Positions 1 through 8,953 of a stretch of DNA of 64,000 nucleotides are shown here, one piece after another. Numbering within the stretch: the first letter of the stretch is position 1; every line of letters starts with the position of its first letter. The notes beneath the pieces are model-generated. The model did no database searches and was not told the origin of the DNA. It saw nothing but the letters and a program-made list of their open reading frames with translations. Where the stretch lies: positions 124,001 to 188,000 of the forward strand of contig NZ_JACNMQ010000006.1 in the NCBI RefSeq assembly GCF_020622265.1. The letters run 5' to 3'. This DNA comes from Halomonas sp. M20 (lineage in GTDB: Bacteria > Pseudomonadota > Gammaproteobacteria > Pseudomonadales > Halomonadaceae). The position numbers and the translations under genes were made by a program.

Positions 1-2
1 CC

Positions 3-374
3 ATCCGCTATTATCAGCGACGCGGGATATTGCCGGAGCCGGAGCGGCCCTATGGCAGTATTCGCCGGTATGGCACAGCCGAGGTGGCGCGTCTGACCTT
101 CGTGAAAACCGCGAAGCGACTGGGCTTCAGCCTGGGTGAGATCGCCGAGCTATTGCGCTTGGAGGATGGCACTCATTGCCAGGAGGCCAGCACCCTGGCC
201 GAGCATAAACTGGCGGATGTGCAAGAGAAGATCGCCGGCCTGCGACGCATCGAGCGGACACTGGCCGAACTGGTACAGGCATGTCATGAGCGGGAGGGCA
301 GCATCACCTGCCCGCTGATCGCCTCATTACACGAGGGCTCGATCAGCGGGGAGCGGTGGCTCCCCAGAAATTGA
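3..374 (+). CDS. merR: Mercuric resistance regulator MerR (5' end outside window)
   Basis: Hg(II)-responsive MerR activator/repressor, cut by the left window edge. The frame is open from base 3 and starts inside the winged-helix DNA-binding domain ([10 protein letters not shown]). The rest is the dimerisation helix and metal loop. Three cysteines sit in the contexts THCQE, QACHE and ITCPL, spaced 35 and 9 residues apart, which is the spacing of the three Hg(II) ligands of Tn21/Tn501 MerR (Cys82, 117, 126). No mer operon genes are visible; they may lie to the left. The last 32 bp overlap tail-to-tail with a decayed methyltransferase gene on the other strand. Function is well supported by the cysteine pattern. 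Confidence 0.9.
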   Translation: MRYYQRRGILPEPERPYGSIRRYGTAEVARLTFVKTAKRLGFSLGEIAELLRLEDGTHCQEASTLAEHKLADVQEKIAGLRRIERTLAELVQACHEREGSITCPLIASLHEGSISGERWLPRN

Positions 375-489
375 AACCGGCAAACCGCGGGACCTTCGGC
401 AGATAGCCCGTCTCCATTCGCTGGATACGGGAGCCGGCGTGCTCGATGAGCTTGGGTATGTCGCGGTTGAGATGGCAGCCCCCCGCCAC
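301..489. repeat. Direct repeat copy A: merR/methyltransferase junction
   Basis: These 189 bases match 15348-15536 in the same orientation with no gaps and roughly 17 mismatches (about 90% identity). The repeat covers the 3' end of merR and the 3' end of the opposing methyltransferase gene. In copy A merR is whole and the methyltransferase is broken; in copy B the reverse is true. Together they bracket a 15-kb block, and recombination between them would restore one intact convergent gene pair. Confidence 0.9.
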
Positions 490-551
490 CACGCGACCAT
501 CTCCGCGGCAGACTCAAGCCCCCCTGACCAGCTCGACGCGTTGCGGATAAC
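343..551 (-). pseudogene. Decayed SAM-dependent methyltransferase
   Basis: This is a remnant of the gene that is intact at 15390-16010. Bases 343-489 match its C-terminal coding region. About 511-551 then matches a more internal segment (15820-15860), so some 285 bases between have been deleted. No long reading frame survives. Its 3' end overlaps the 3' end of merR, as in the ancestral arrangement. It is clearly non-functional. Confidence 0.8.
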
Positions 552-567
552 ACATCTTCCGACTGCC

Positions 568-1520
568 TCAGCATCTGATCAAGTGACCAGGTACCCATCG
601 TAGAAAGGCCACCATCCCGAACAGCTCCACCAGCGATTGCAGCACGATCACGACGATGGTCGCGCTCCAGGCTTCCGGCAGGGACAGTGCCAGTGGCAGC
701 ATGACGAAGGAGTTGCGGGTGCCAAAGCTGAAGGTGAGAGTGCGTCCCGTGGCAGGAGGCAGCCGGAACACCTGGCTGAGCAGCCTCCCGATGGTCGCGG
801 CGATCACCAGGTAGAGAACAAAGACCACCAGTACCCGCCAAAGCAGGGTGCCGCTGTCGATTACTAGGTTGGCCTGGGAGCCGGCGATCAGCAAGACCAC
901 CAGTGCCAGCAGAGGGATGGGGAGCCAGCCCAACTCATCGATGATTCCCTTGAGGGCGACGTGTCGCATGGCCAACCGTTCGGTCAGCCAGGCCAAGACC
1001 AGAGGCGTGACGATTAGTCCAAAGAAGGCCGGCAGCAGGTGGCTGCTAGCAGTCAGTTCGATGGCCAACTCTCCCATGAACCACCACACATACACCGGCA
1101 GCATCACCAACTGAGCCAGCAGCAACAAGGGGGCCGCCGCTATCGCCCGCGTGCTGTCCCCTCCACCCAGATGGGCAAACTGATAAACCAATCCGTGCAG
1201 GGCACCAGCAGTACCAGGAGTACGCCGAGCCGAATGGCGGGCTCCTCCGGCAACAACAGTAACAGGGCACCGACGGCCAGCGGTATCAGCAGGAAGTTGC
1301 CTGCCAGGAGGGCGGCCATGAAACGCCGGTCACGAAAGGCACGGGTCAGATGAAGCAGGGGCACTTGGGTGAAGGTGGTGTAGAGCAGCACGCCCAGCAG
1401 TGGCCAGAGCCATGTCTCCCAACGTTGAGTCGTTTCCGGCGAGCCCCACCCGATCGCCATGCCGATCAGAATGGCGATGAAATAGATCCAGACCTGATGC
1501 TGCTCCAGTGTGGCGCGCAT
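568..1520 (-). pseudogene. Arsenite/antimonite permease (ACR3/BASS family), frameshifted
   Basis: Two overlapping frames together give a roughly 317-residue polytopic membrane protein of the bile acid:Na+ symporter/ACR3 superfamily, the usual length for an arsenite efflux permease. The N-terminal half (1520 to about 1150) contains hydrophobic helices and the ACR3-like stretch LLVPCTDWFI. The C-terminal half (1191 to 568) continues with FAHLGGGDSTRAIAAAP and six or so helices. One missing base near 1170-1185 breaks the frame between DWFI and FAHL. No arsR or arsC lies next to it. Substrate is inferred from family resemblance only; a sequencing error could also explain the shift. Confidence 0.75.
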
Positions 1521-1579
1521 ATGTCAGTGATGTCCTCGTCGGGGGAGAAACTGCTGCCGAGGCATGAGAGCCTGTCACC

Positions 1580-2158
1580 CTAGGTATCGTCGGCAAGCCT
1601 TTCGAGGTCGGCAACCACGGCCTCCAGGGGGTCGCTGTCCCGGATCAGCAGGCGTACCTCTCCCAGGTCATTGAAGGCGAAGACAGCGCTGGAGTGGGAT
1701 ACATCGTAGTTGCCGTTGTCGTCTTTCTCGCCATAGCCGTAGGTCACGCGATAGCGGCGCGTCAGGGCATCCAGGGCCTCCTTGTCTCCCGTTAATCCCA
1801 CGAACTGGGGGCCGAAGGCGTCGGTATATTCCTTCAACGTCTCGGGATCATCGCGTGCCGGGTCGACCGAGACGAACAGCACCTGCATGTCTTCCTGGGT
1901 ATCATCGTCAAGTCGCTTGATAGCCGTGCCAAGGCGCGCAAGCGTGGTCGGACAGACATCCGGGCAATGGGTGAAGCCGAAGAACAGCAGCGTCGGCTCG
2001 CCACGGAATGACTCGACATCCACGGTATTGCCCTTCTCGTCGGTCAGGGTGAACTCGAGGGGAGGCATCAGCCCCGAGATATCCTTGGTCTGCCATTCCT
2101 GCTCGCCGCAGCCTGTCAGCCAAAGCGATACGAGTACTGGAACTACCCACTTGCCCAT
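1580..2158 (-). CDS. SCO1/SenC family copper chaperone lipoprotein
   Basis: Periplasmic, membrane-anchored thioredoxin-fold protein that delivers copper to the CuA site of cytochrome c oxidase or acts as a thiol reductase there. The signal peptide ends in a lipobox (LTGC, Cys17). The copper site is visible as CPDVC (Cys65, Cys69) plus a distal His at about 155 (DVSHSS). The 192-residue length is normal for the family. It lies 10 bases after the PCuAC gene and downstream of ctaG, so the three form a cytochrome-oxidase copper-loading operon. Being a lipoprotein, it depends on the Lgt/LspA pathway, two enzymes of which are encoded in this island. Confidence 0.9.
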   Translation of the reverse strand: MGKWVVPVLVSLWLTGCGEQEWQTKDISGLMPPLEFTLTDEKGNTVDVESFRGEPTLLFFGFTHCPDVCPTTLARLGTAIKRLDDDTQEDMQVLFVSVDPARDDPETLKEYTDAFGPQFVGLTGDKEALDALTRRYRVTYGYGEKDDNGNYDVSHSSAVFAFNDLGEVRLLIRDSDPLEAVVADLERLADDT

Positions 2159-2168
2159 GCCTTTCCTC

Positions 2169-2660
2169 CTACAGGCTCGCCGGTGATACGGTCTGGAAGG
2201 TCACGATTAGTCGTTGCGCGTCTTCGAACAAGAGGGTGACCTCGACCTCTTCACCGATAGCCAGCGGCCGCGCTCGCTGCATGAGCATCAGGTGGTACCC
2301 CTGCGGGGCAAATGCGATCTGCTCGCCCGCGGCCAGCTCAATCTGTTCGACCGGTTGCATGCTGGCGACGCCGTCCCGATCGACACTGCGATGCATCTCG
2401 ACGCTGCCGAAGGCGGGGCTTTGTGCACCCACCAGGATGACGTCGGCATCACCGGTGTTACGTAGCGTGAAATAGCCTGCGGCTGGGAGGTCGCCCGGTA
2501 GCAGGCGTATGCGAGCTTCTTCTGTCGTCAGTGTCTCGGCAGCAAGCGCTGGAGGCGCGGCCACCAGGAATAAAGCGATGCCGCACACCGTGCGAATCAA
2601 GGACGATAGTTTATTGAACGGGATGGTTAGCACGGGCAAGGTCCTCATTACGCGCGTCAC
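2169..2660 (-). CDS. PCuAC periplasmic copper chaperone (DUF461)
   Basis: Periplasmic Cu(I) chaperone that passes copper to SCO proteins or directly to the CuA centre. A hydrophobic signal segment (about 21-40) ends in ALA. The copper motif H-x10-M-x21-H-x-M is exact: His90, Met101, His123, Met125. The chosen start overlaps the end of ctaG by 50 bases; an internal Met at residue 5 is possible and would still overlap. It sits between ctaG and the SCO gene, so it is probably cotranscribed and translationally coupled. Confidence 0.92.
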   Translation of the reverse strand: MTRVMRTLPVLTIPFNKLSSLIRTVCGIALFLVAAPPALAAETLTTEEARIRLLPGDLPAAGYFTLRNTGDADVILVGAQSPAFGSVEMHRSVDRDGVASMQPVEQIELAAGEQIAFAPQGYHLMLMQRARPLAIGEEVEVTLLFEDAQRLIVTFQTVSPASL

Positions 2661-3489
2661 GGAAAAGAAAGCTGAGAATGATCAGAACTCCGATGGCACT
2701 CATCATCGTGGCCGGCACCCAGGTGATAAGGCCGCCAAGCCGCTGGTCATCCAGGGGGTCCAGCGGCCAGGCTCGGCCGCACACCTCATAGACATCGAAG
2801 ATCACCTCCCGACTGAAGGCGATATAGGCCCCCAGGAGAATCTGCGGCGGGATCACCGCCAGCAGAATGGCGATGCGCTTGCCATAGCCGAGACCACCCT
2901 GCTGCGGCGTGCGGCGATCGAGGATCAGCCACCAGAACAGCAGGCCATCCAGTGCCATGCTCCAGTTCATCACCTGGTAGAGGTCGGCGCTGAGCATCGC
3001 GTCAAAATGGATCTCGGGAATCAACCAGAAATAGATCAGCCCGACGAACAGCACCGGTGCGATCAGCGGGTGCTGCAGTAGCCGGTAGAGTGGGCTCAGC
3101 AGGTCGACCGCAAGCCCCTTGCCCGGGAAATGTCTGATTCGGGCCGGCAAACCATCCGCCAGTACCGGCAGCGGAGCGGCCAAGGCGATCAGGAAGGGGG
3201 CTGCATGGTGCAGCACCAGGTGCTGGGCACGATGGGTAAAGAACATGTACTGGGCGAGATAGTCGTAATGGGTCTGGGTGACGACGTAGGTCGCCGCAAC
3301 GCCCAACAGGTAGGCCACCGATCGTCTCACCCCCGTGGCGTCACCACGCAACCGGCGCTGCCGCAGCCCCCGCAGGTAGAGCAGGATGGCCATCAGGCAG
3401 GCCGCCGACCAGGTCAGCGAGAACTCCCATGGCAGCAGGTAGCCCAGAGCGTCTTCGAAGTCGATAGCCCTTCCCCCATCCCCCGACAT
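2611..3489 (-). CDS. ctaG: Cytochrome c oxidase assembly factor CtaG (caa3 type)
   Basis: A 292-residue integral membrane protein with about seven hydrophobic helices, matching the caa3_CtaG family involved in assembling the CuB site of haem-copper oxidases. His-rich patches typical of the family are visible (FFTHRAQHLVLHH at about 82-94; the segment around PEIHFD). It heads the ctaG-PCuAC-SCO group. No oxidase subunit genes are in the window, so the client oxidase is elsewhere. The start codon lacks an obvious Shine-Dalgarno sequence, so the true start is uncertain by a few codons. Confidence 0.88.
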   Translation of the reverse strand: MSGDGGRAIDFEDALGYLLPWEFSLTWSAACLMAILLYLRGLRQRRLRGDATGVRRSVAYLLGVAATYVVTQTHYDYLAQYMFFTHRAQHLVLHHAAPFLIALAAPLPVLADGLPARIRHFPGKGLAVDLLSPLYRLLQHPLIAPVLFVGLIYFWLIPEIHFDAMLSADLYQVMNWSMALDGLLFWWLILDRRTPQQGGLGYGKRIAILLAVIPPQILLGAYIAFSREVIFDVYEVCGRAWPLDPLDDQRLGGLITWVPATMMSAIGVLIILSFLFRDARNEDLARANHPVQ

Positions 3490-3578
3490 GACTCAAGTGA
3501 ACATAGAAGCCTGCTGCGCTCTGCCGCAAGCGGGTGCCGCCAACGCTATGGCGTTCCTCGGAAAGACTTTGGGCGCTC

Positions 3579-4658
3579 CTATGGCTGCCGGTCTTTCCCA
3601 AGGTGTGCCACCTCGGCATAGATTCCGTAGCGCCAATCCTCCTCTTGGCTCTCCGGCTCGCCCGCCGGCGCTGGAGACAGCGCCACGATGCGACCACTCG
3701 AGGCATCGAGCAGGCTTTCGAGCTGCCCATAGTCGAAGGTCATGCCTTCGCTGCCGAGTTGGTCGAGGCGTGTGAGGGTGTCGGCCAGTGTCGCCATATC
3801 GTGCTTTTCCTCTCCCAGGGGAGGAAACACCTGGACGAGGGGCCGGCCGCCATCCAAGCCGATCTTGATGGGCTGGTTGACGATCTGGACCTGGGTGCCG
3901 GCGGGTATGCGGTCGAAGATCGACTCGATGTCTTCGGGAAACATGCGAATGCAACCTCGGCTTGCCCGCATGCCGATGCCGTCCGGCTGATTGGTGCCGT
4001 GGATCAGGTAGCCATCGAACCCCAGGATAATGGCATGGTCCCCCAGCGGATTATCCGGGCCGGGAGGGACCACGCTCGGCGCCTCCTCGCCGCGCTCCCT
4101 GGCTTCTCGCTGTACCGACTCGGGTGGATACCAGGCGGGATTCTTGATGTTCATGGTGGTCTCGGTGACGCCGAGGGGCGTATCGAACCCCTCGCGACCG
4201 ATACCAATGGGGTAGGTCTCGACGCGCGGCGTCTCACCATCGCCCACCTCCGGGTAGTAGTAGAGGCGCAGCTCGGCGATGTTGATGACGATACCGGTGC
4301 GCTCGGCATCGGGCAGGATGAAGCGTCCGGGAATGGTCACCTCGCTACCCTCGCCGGGAATCCAGAGACTCACGTCTGGATTGGCGCGCACGATCTCCTG
4401 GTACCCCAGGTTGTTTTGCCTGGCGATGTCGATCAGGGTCTGTTCCTGGTCGGCCACCGATACGCGGTAGGTATCGCCGATCACGTTACCCGTCTCGGGC
4501 AGCGGATAATGGCCGAGGGGTCTCTCGTCTTGTTCCTGGGCCAGCACGAGGCCGGAAAATGCCAAACCGGCCAGCATCCCTAACAGTGTGCGCATTCGCC
4601 GCTGCCACAACGAGACGTTCCCCGCTGTGCCCGAATGCGCTTTCGACAAAGCCATCAT
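3579..4658 (-). CDS. L,D-transpeptidase (YkuD domain) with LysM-like region
   Basis: Periplasmic enzyme that forms 3-3 crosslinks in peptidoglycan or attaches lipoproteins to it (ErfK/YbiS/YcfS group). After a signal peptide (LLGMLAGLAFSGLVLAQ) come a LysM-like segment (YRVSVADQEQTLIDIARQNN) and a YkuD domain with the catalytic signature LIHGT followed by SRGCIRM, where Cys is the nucleophile. I start at the ATG at 4658 because AAGGAGAGGGG lies just before it; an upstream ATG at 4688 overlaps the lnt stop as ATGA and is also possible. It follows lnt, an unusual place for a cell-wall enzyme inside a metal island. Confidence 0.88.
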   Translation of the reverse strand: MMALSKAHSGTAGNVSLWQRRMRTLLGMLAGLAFSGLVLAQEQDERPLGHYPLPETGNVIGDTYRVSVADQEQTLIDIARQNNLGYQEIVRANPDVSLWIPGEGSEVTIPGRFILPDAERTGIVINIAELRLYYYPEVGDGETPRVETYPIGIGREGFDTPLGVTETTMNIKNPAWYPPESVQREARERGEEAPSVVPPGPDNPLGDHAIILGFDGYLIHGTNQPDGIGMRASRGCIRMFPEDIESIFDRIPAGTQVQIVNQPIKIGLDGGRPLVQVFPPLGEEKHDMATLADTLTRLDQLGSEGMTFDYGQLESLLDASSGRIVALSPAPAGEPESQEEDWRYGIYAEVAHLGKDRQP

Positions 4659-4684
4659 CCCCTCTCCTTTCGCCTGGTGGGTTG

Positions 4685-6187
4685 TCATCCAGACCGACGT
4701 TTGTTGAATGTCCAGCCAAGCAGCACCAGTAGCCCGGCCAGCAGCCAGATGGGCCAGCTGCCCGTGCGGGTGAAAGGGGTTTGGCCCTGCATGGGCACTG
4801 CCTCACCGCGCAGGCTGGTGACCTGGAACTGCGGTGCACGGGCGGTAATCCGCCCTTGGTGATCGATAATCGCCGTCACCCCGTTGCTGGTGGCACGAAT
4901 AAGATAGCGGCCGTTCTCCAGGGCGCGCAGGCGGGCCATCTGCAAATGCTGCAGAGGGCCGATGGAGCGACCGAACCAGGTGTCGTTGGAGACCGTCAGC
5001 AGCAGCTCGGCACCGCGCGCCTGCTCGGCGACCCGGTCGGCGTAGATGATTTCGTAGCAGATGGCGTTGCCGATGGTGGTACCTGCTGCGTGGATCGGCC
5101 CCTGATCCTCGGGTCCGGGGGTCAGGGTCGGCATGGGCAGGTCGAACAAGGCGATGGTGCCGGCGAGCAGGCGCTCCAGCGGCAGGTACTCGCCGAAGGG
5201 CACCAGGTGCGCCTTGCGATACTCGCCCTCGGCGGCACCCAGGCCGATCACGCTGTTGTAGTAGTCGCCGCCGTCGCGCTGCAGGATGCCGGTGAGCAGG
5301 GCGGTGTCGGGGGCTAGGTTGGACTGCACCCGTTCCAGTATTGGCCGGGCCTGCACCTCGAGCATCGGCAGAGCCACCTCGGGCCAGACGATCAGGTCGA
5401 TGCCGTCGGGCTGCTCCCCGGTCAACGCCGTGTAGATGTTGACTGCCTCGCGCTGGCCCTCGGGCGCCCACTTGATCGCCTGATCCAGGTTACTCTGCAG
5501 CAAGGCGACCCGCAGCGGCTCACCGGCCGGGGAGGTCCACTGGGTCGGCAGGGCCAGAGGGATGAGCCAGAGAGCAGCGATGGGCGCCGCAGCCCACCAG
5601 CGTCGGCGCAGCAGCTCCACGCCCAAGGTACCGGTCAGGGCGGTGGCCAGTGACAGCAGATAGACTCCGCCGACCGGGGCCCAGGCCGCCAGCGGCGAGT
5701 CGACCTGAGACGTGCCCAGCAGTAGCCAAGGAAACCCAGTAAACAGCCAGGTGCGCAGCCACTCGCTCACTACCCAGGCGCCGGCGAAGCTGAGGAAGGC
5801 CAGGCGTGGTCCCGTGACGCGGCGATAGAGCCCGAAGGGGACGGCGAAGAACAGCGCCAGGCTGGCCACGAACAGGCCAGTGAGGAAGAGCGCCAGAGGC
5901 GCCCCCGTATAGCCGTAGTCGTGGATCGCGACGAAGACCCAGGAGGCGCCGGAGCCGAACAGGCCCACGCCATAGCACCAGCCGCGCAGGGCGGCCTGAG
6001 CGGGTGTCAGGGCATGGATGCCGGAATAGACCAGTGCCACCGCCAGCGGGCCCAGCCACCACAGCGCGAAGGGCGCGGCGCTGAGCGTGGTCAGCCCCCC
6101 AGCAGTCAGAGCCAGCAAACAGCCGAGGGCCGGAGAGATCCGGCCGGCAAGCGTCATGTACCGGGCTGGCAGGTTCTCTGCATCCAT
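4685..6187 (-). CDS. lnt: Apolipoprotein N-acyltransferase
   Basis: Inner-membrane enzyme for the last step of lipoprotein maturation, transferring an acyl chain to the alpha-amino group of the diacylglyceryl-Cys. It has about 500 residues, with six or more N-terminal helices and then a periplasmic nitrilase-like domain. The catalytic Glu-Lys-Cys triad is visible in VWPEVALPM, YRKAHLVPFGEYLP and AICYEIIYAD. The ATG at 6187 is chosen because homologues begin at about this point and lspA ends 4 bases upstream; the frame is open further upstream but that lies in lspA. Finding lnt joined to lspA and a P1B ATPase suggests an island copy in addition to a housekeeping copy elsewhere. Confidence 0.93.
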   Translation of the reverse strand: MDAENLPARYMTLAGRISPALGCLLALTAGGLTTLSAAPFALWWLGPLAVALVYSGIHALTPAQAALRGWCYGVGLFGSGASWVFVAIHDYGYTGAPLALFLTGLFVASLALFFAVPFGLYRRVTGPRLAFLSFAGAWVVSEWLRTWLFTGFPWLLLGTSQVDSPLAAWAPVGGVYLLSLATALTGTLGVELLRRRWWAAAPIAALWLIPLALPTQWTSPAGEPLRVALLQSNLDQAIKWAPEGQREAVNIYTALTGEQPDGIDLIVWPEVALPMLEVQARPILERVQSNLAPDTALLTGILQRDGGDYYNSVIGLGAAEGEYRKAHLVPFGEYLPLERLLAGTIALFDLPMPTLTPGPEDQGPIHAAGTTIGNAICYEIIYADRVAEQARGAELLLTVSNDTWFGRSIGPLQHLQMARLRALENGRYLIRATSNGVTAIIDHQGRITARAPQFQVTSLRGEAVPMQGQTPFTRTGSWPIWLLAGLLVLLGWTFNKRRSG

Positions 6188-6191
6188 GCCG

Positions 6192-6695
6192 TTACTCAGA
6201 CACTCTGGAGGAGGGACGCTCACGCAAGGCCGCAATCGCAAAGGCGATGACACCCAGGAACAGGGCGATATCCGCCAGGTTGAAGGCGGGCCAGTGCCAC
6301 TCACGCCAGTAGAAGTCCAGGTAGTCTATGACATACCCTCGTGCCAGGCGGTCGATGCCATTGCCCAGCGCGCCACCCAGCATCAAGCTGTATCCCAGCG
6401 CCTCCAGGCGGGGTCTGGGCCTGCACAGCAGTATCGTCAGGACGATAGTCACCATCCCCGTCAGGCCCAGGAAGAGATAGCGCTGCCAGCCGCCTGCATC
6501 GGCGAGGAAGCTGAAGGCTGCCCCCGTGTTCCACCAGTGGCCCCAGTTGAAGAACGGGGCTAGCGGGATGGTCTGGCCATAAGGCATCAGCGCCTGCACC
6601 AGCCCCTTGATGGCTTGGTCGGCCAGGCCGACCATGACGGCCAGTGCCAACCAGTACCAGCGGCGCGGCACTATCGGTATCCGCCCTGTCCTCAT
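6192..6695 (-). CDS. lspA: Lipoprotein signal peptidase (signal peptidase II)
   Basis: Inner-membrane aspartyl protease that cleaves prolipoproteins before the lipidated Cys. It has 167 residues with four hydrophobic helices. The two catalytic Asp blocks are clear: GNGIDRLARGYVIDYL and FNLADIALF, with the conserved NTGAAFSF before them. The ATG overlaps the stop of the upstream P1B ATPase gene (ATGA), so the two are translationally coupled. LspA-type genes next to Pb/Cd/Zn ATPases are known from pbr-like operons (PbrC is related), which supports a role in the metal response rather than housekeeping. Confidence 0.95.
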   Translation of the reverse strand: MRTGRIPIVPRRWYWLALAVMVGLADQAIKGLVQALMPYGQTIPLAPFFNWGHWWNTGAAFSFLADAGGWQRYLFLGLTGMVTIVLTILLCRPRPRLEALGYSLMLGGALGNGIDRLARGYVIDYLDFYWREWHWPAFNLADIALFLGVIAFAIAALRERPSSRVSE

Positions 6696-8887
6696 GATGT
6701 GGCTTTCTGGTAGCGCGGGCTCGCCGGGCCACTCGTGGCATTGCCTGGCGAGAAGCGATAGCCCAGCAGCCGCATGGCGTTCAGGGTCACCAGCACGGTG
6801 GCGCCGGTATCCGCCATCACCGCGATCCACATGCCGGTGATGCCCAGCGCCGTGGTCACCAGGAAAATGGCCTTCAGGCCCAGCGCCAGGGCGACGTTGG
6901 TCTTGACGTTGTGCAGCGTGGCCCGGGACAGGTCGATCAGCTCGGCGATGCCGCCGACGCGGTTCTTGAGCAGCGCCGCATCCGCGGTTTCCAGTGCCAC
7001 ATCCGTGCCGCCGCCCATGGCGATGCCAACTTCGGCCGCGGCCAGCGCGGGGGCGTCGTTGATGCCGTCGCCCACCTTGCCGACCGGCCCGCGTCCGGTG
7101 GCCTGCCATTGCTGCACGCGCTGGGCCTTGTCCTCGGGCATCAGCTCTCCATGTGCCTCGATGCCCAGGCTGTCACCGATGGCAGCGGCGGTACGCGCAT
7201 TGTCGCCGCTGAGCATCACCGCCTGCACGCCCAGGCGCGACAGCGCTGTCAGCCCCTCCCGGGCATCGTCGCGAGGTTCATCGCGCACAGCGATCAGGCC
7301 TAGCGGACGCTCGCCTTCGACCAGCACGGCGAGACTCTTGCCGGCGTGTTCCAACTCGGCGATCCGAGCGGCCAGGTCGTGGTCGAGGGCGGCCTGTTCT
7401 GCCAGGTGGCGAGGCGTGATCAGGCTCAGCTCACGCCCCTCGACCCAACCGGCGACCCCTCGGCCCGCCATGGCGCGGCTCTCACTCGCCTGGGGCAATG
7501 AAAGCCCCTGTTGCTTCGCATGGGCGAGGATGGCCATGGCGATGGGGTGACTGGAATCACGCTCCATCGCGGCCGCCAGCCTCAGGATCTCCTGCGTGCT
7601 CTGGCCGGAGGCCCAGACCTCCACGTCGGTGACCTTGGGAGCACCGGCGGTGAGAGTGCCAGTCTTGTCCAGCGCCACCGTTCGGAGTTTGCCCAGTTGT
7701 TCAAGCACCGCGCCGCCCTTGATCAGCAAGCCCCGCCGGGCGCCCGCCGAGAGGCCGGCAGCGATGGCGGCGGGGGTCGAGATCACCAGGGCACAGGGAC
7801 AAGCGATCAACAGCAGGGCCAGGGCGCGATAGACCGATTCCGACCAGGCCATGGTCGAGACCAGCGGCGGCACCACCGCCATCAGCAGGGCGAGCCCCAC
7901 CACCGCCGGCATGTAGTAGCGAGCGAAGCGGTCGATGAAGCGTGCCACCGGTGCCTTGGCGGCCTGGGCCTCTTCCACCAGTCGGATGACCCGGGCGATG
8001 GTGTTGTCCTCGGCGCTGCGGGTTACCTCCACCTCCAGGGCGGCATCGAGGTTCACCGTGCCGGCGAAGACGTCATCGCCGGGGGCGCGCGATCGCGGCA
8101 CGGACTCGCCGTTGATCGGTGACTCATCCAGATCGGATTCGCCGGTCAGGATACGCCCATCGCAGGGCACGCGGTCGCCCGGCCGCACCAGGACTCGCTG
8201 CCCGGGCGTGAGCGAGGCGGCCGAGACCTCACGGGTGTCCCCATCTTCCATCAGCCTCGCCGTGGACGGCGTCAGGTCCGCCAGGGCCGAGATACTGCGT
8301 CGTGCCCTCGACGCGGCCACTCCCTCCAGCAACTCGCCCACGGCGAACAGGAAGACCACCACTGCCGCCTCGGCGGCGGCATTGATGGCCAGGGCCCCCA
8401 GGGCGGCGATGCTCATCAGCATCTCGATGGTGAAGGGGTTGCGTTGTTTCAGCGCGCCCCAGGCGGCCTGCACGATGGACACCAGCCCCACCAGGGTGGC
8501 CGCGACGAAGGGCCAGTTGCCCAGGGCCGGCCAGGCCAGGCGCAGGGCGAAAGCCAGTACCAGTAAACATCCGGTGACGAGCACCAGGCGCCCCTTGGCG
8601 GTCTGCCACCAGGAGGCCGATGCGGTGGCGGATTCACTCGCTGCCTCTTCATCGACCAGGCGGTAGCCAAGCTCGTTGAGGGCTCGCTCGATCGCCTCAT
8701 GAGGGGGCGTCGTGTTCTGTTGAGGATGTATTTTCACCGAGCCGGTGACCGAACTGGCCGACACCTCCGCGATGCCCGCCAGGCGGCCCAGCGCGGCCTC
8801 GACCTTGCGTTCGCAGCCACCACAGTCCATGCCCTCGACTCGTAAAGAGAGGGCCGGGGAAGTCTCCTGGTGCGTCGATTCGCCCAT
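6692..8887 (-). CDS. zntA: Zn(II)/Cd(II)/Pb(II)-exporting P1B-type ATPase
   Basis: ATP-driven efflux of soft divalent cations from the cytoplasm. The 731 residues include one N-terminal heavy-metal-associated domain (GMDCGGC, Cys22/Cys25), eight predicted helices, the intramembrane CPC motif (IACPCALVIS), the phosphorylation loop DKTGTLT, the HP motif in DSSHPIA and the hinge [11 protein letters not shown] with a single GMxCxxC domain, and a divergent MerR gene with CadR/PbrR-like cysteines, point to the Zn/Cd/Pb class rather than copper. It is read from the 19-bp-spacer promoter at 8920-8950 and is coupled to lspA and lnt downstream. Confidence 0.94.
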   Translation of the reverse strand: MGESTHQETSPALSLRVEGMDCGGCERKVEAALGRLAGIAEVSASSVTGSVKIHPQQNTTPPHEAIERALNELGYRLVDEEAASESATASASWWQTAKGRLVLVTGCLLVLAFALRLAWPALGNWPFVAATLVGLVSIVQAAWGALKQRNPFTIEMLMSIAALGALAINAAAEAAVVVFLFAVGELLEGVAASRARRSISALADLTPSTARLMEDGDTREVSAASLTPGQRVLVRPGDRVPCDGRILTGESDLDESPINGESVPRSRAPGDDVFAGTVNLDAALEVEVTRSAEDNTIARVIRLVEEAQAAKAPVARFIDRFARYYMPAVVGLALLMAVVPPLVSTMAWSESVYRALALLLIACPCALVISTPAAIAAGLSAGARRGLLIKGGAVLEQLGKLRTVALDKTGTLTAGAPKVTDVEVWASGQSTQEILRLAAAMERDSSHPIAMAILAHAKQQGLSLPQASESRAMAGRGVAGWVEGRELSLITPRHLAEQAALDHDLAARIAELEHAGKSLAVLVEGERPLGLIAVRDEPRDDAREGLTALSRLGVQAVMLSGDNARTAAAIGDSLGIEAHGELMPEDKAQRVQQWQATGRGPVGKVGDGINDAPALAAAEVGIAMGGGTDVALETADAALLKNRVGGIAELIDLSRATLHNVKTNVALALGLKAIFLVTTALGITGMWIAVMADTGATVLVTLNAMRLLGYRFSPGNATSGPASPRYQKATS

Positions 8888-8919
8888 GGCGTCACTCCTT
8901 GAGATGATTTATCGTCTGA

Positions 8920-8950
8920 AGCATAAACCTTGTAGCGACTAGAGGTTCAA
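8920..8950 (-). promoter_or_regulatory. MerR-type promoter/operator of the P1B ATPase operon
   Basis: Read on the minus strand: -35 TTGAAC (8950-8945), a 19-base spacer and -10 TATGCT (8925-8920). The spacer holds an imperfect dyad, ACCTCTAG...CTACAAGGT. A 19-base spacer is two bases longer than optimal and is the mark of MerR-family activation by DNA underwinding. It lies between the ATPase gene and the divergent MerR gene, whose start codon is 4 bases from the -35 box. Confidence 0.85.
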
Positions 8951-8953
8951 GCC

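Noticed and set aside
3534-5317. Long plus-strand open frames over the L,D-transpeptidase and lnt genes
   Set aside because: They are antisense to genes with clear motifs, are rich in His/Arg/Gly without domains, and follow from high GC at third codon positions.
8229-8700. Alternative minus-strand frames inside the P1B ATPase gene
   Set aside because: They overlap a complete ATPase frame and have no recognisable domains; GC-rich shadows.
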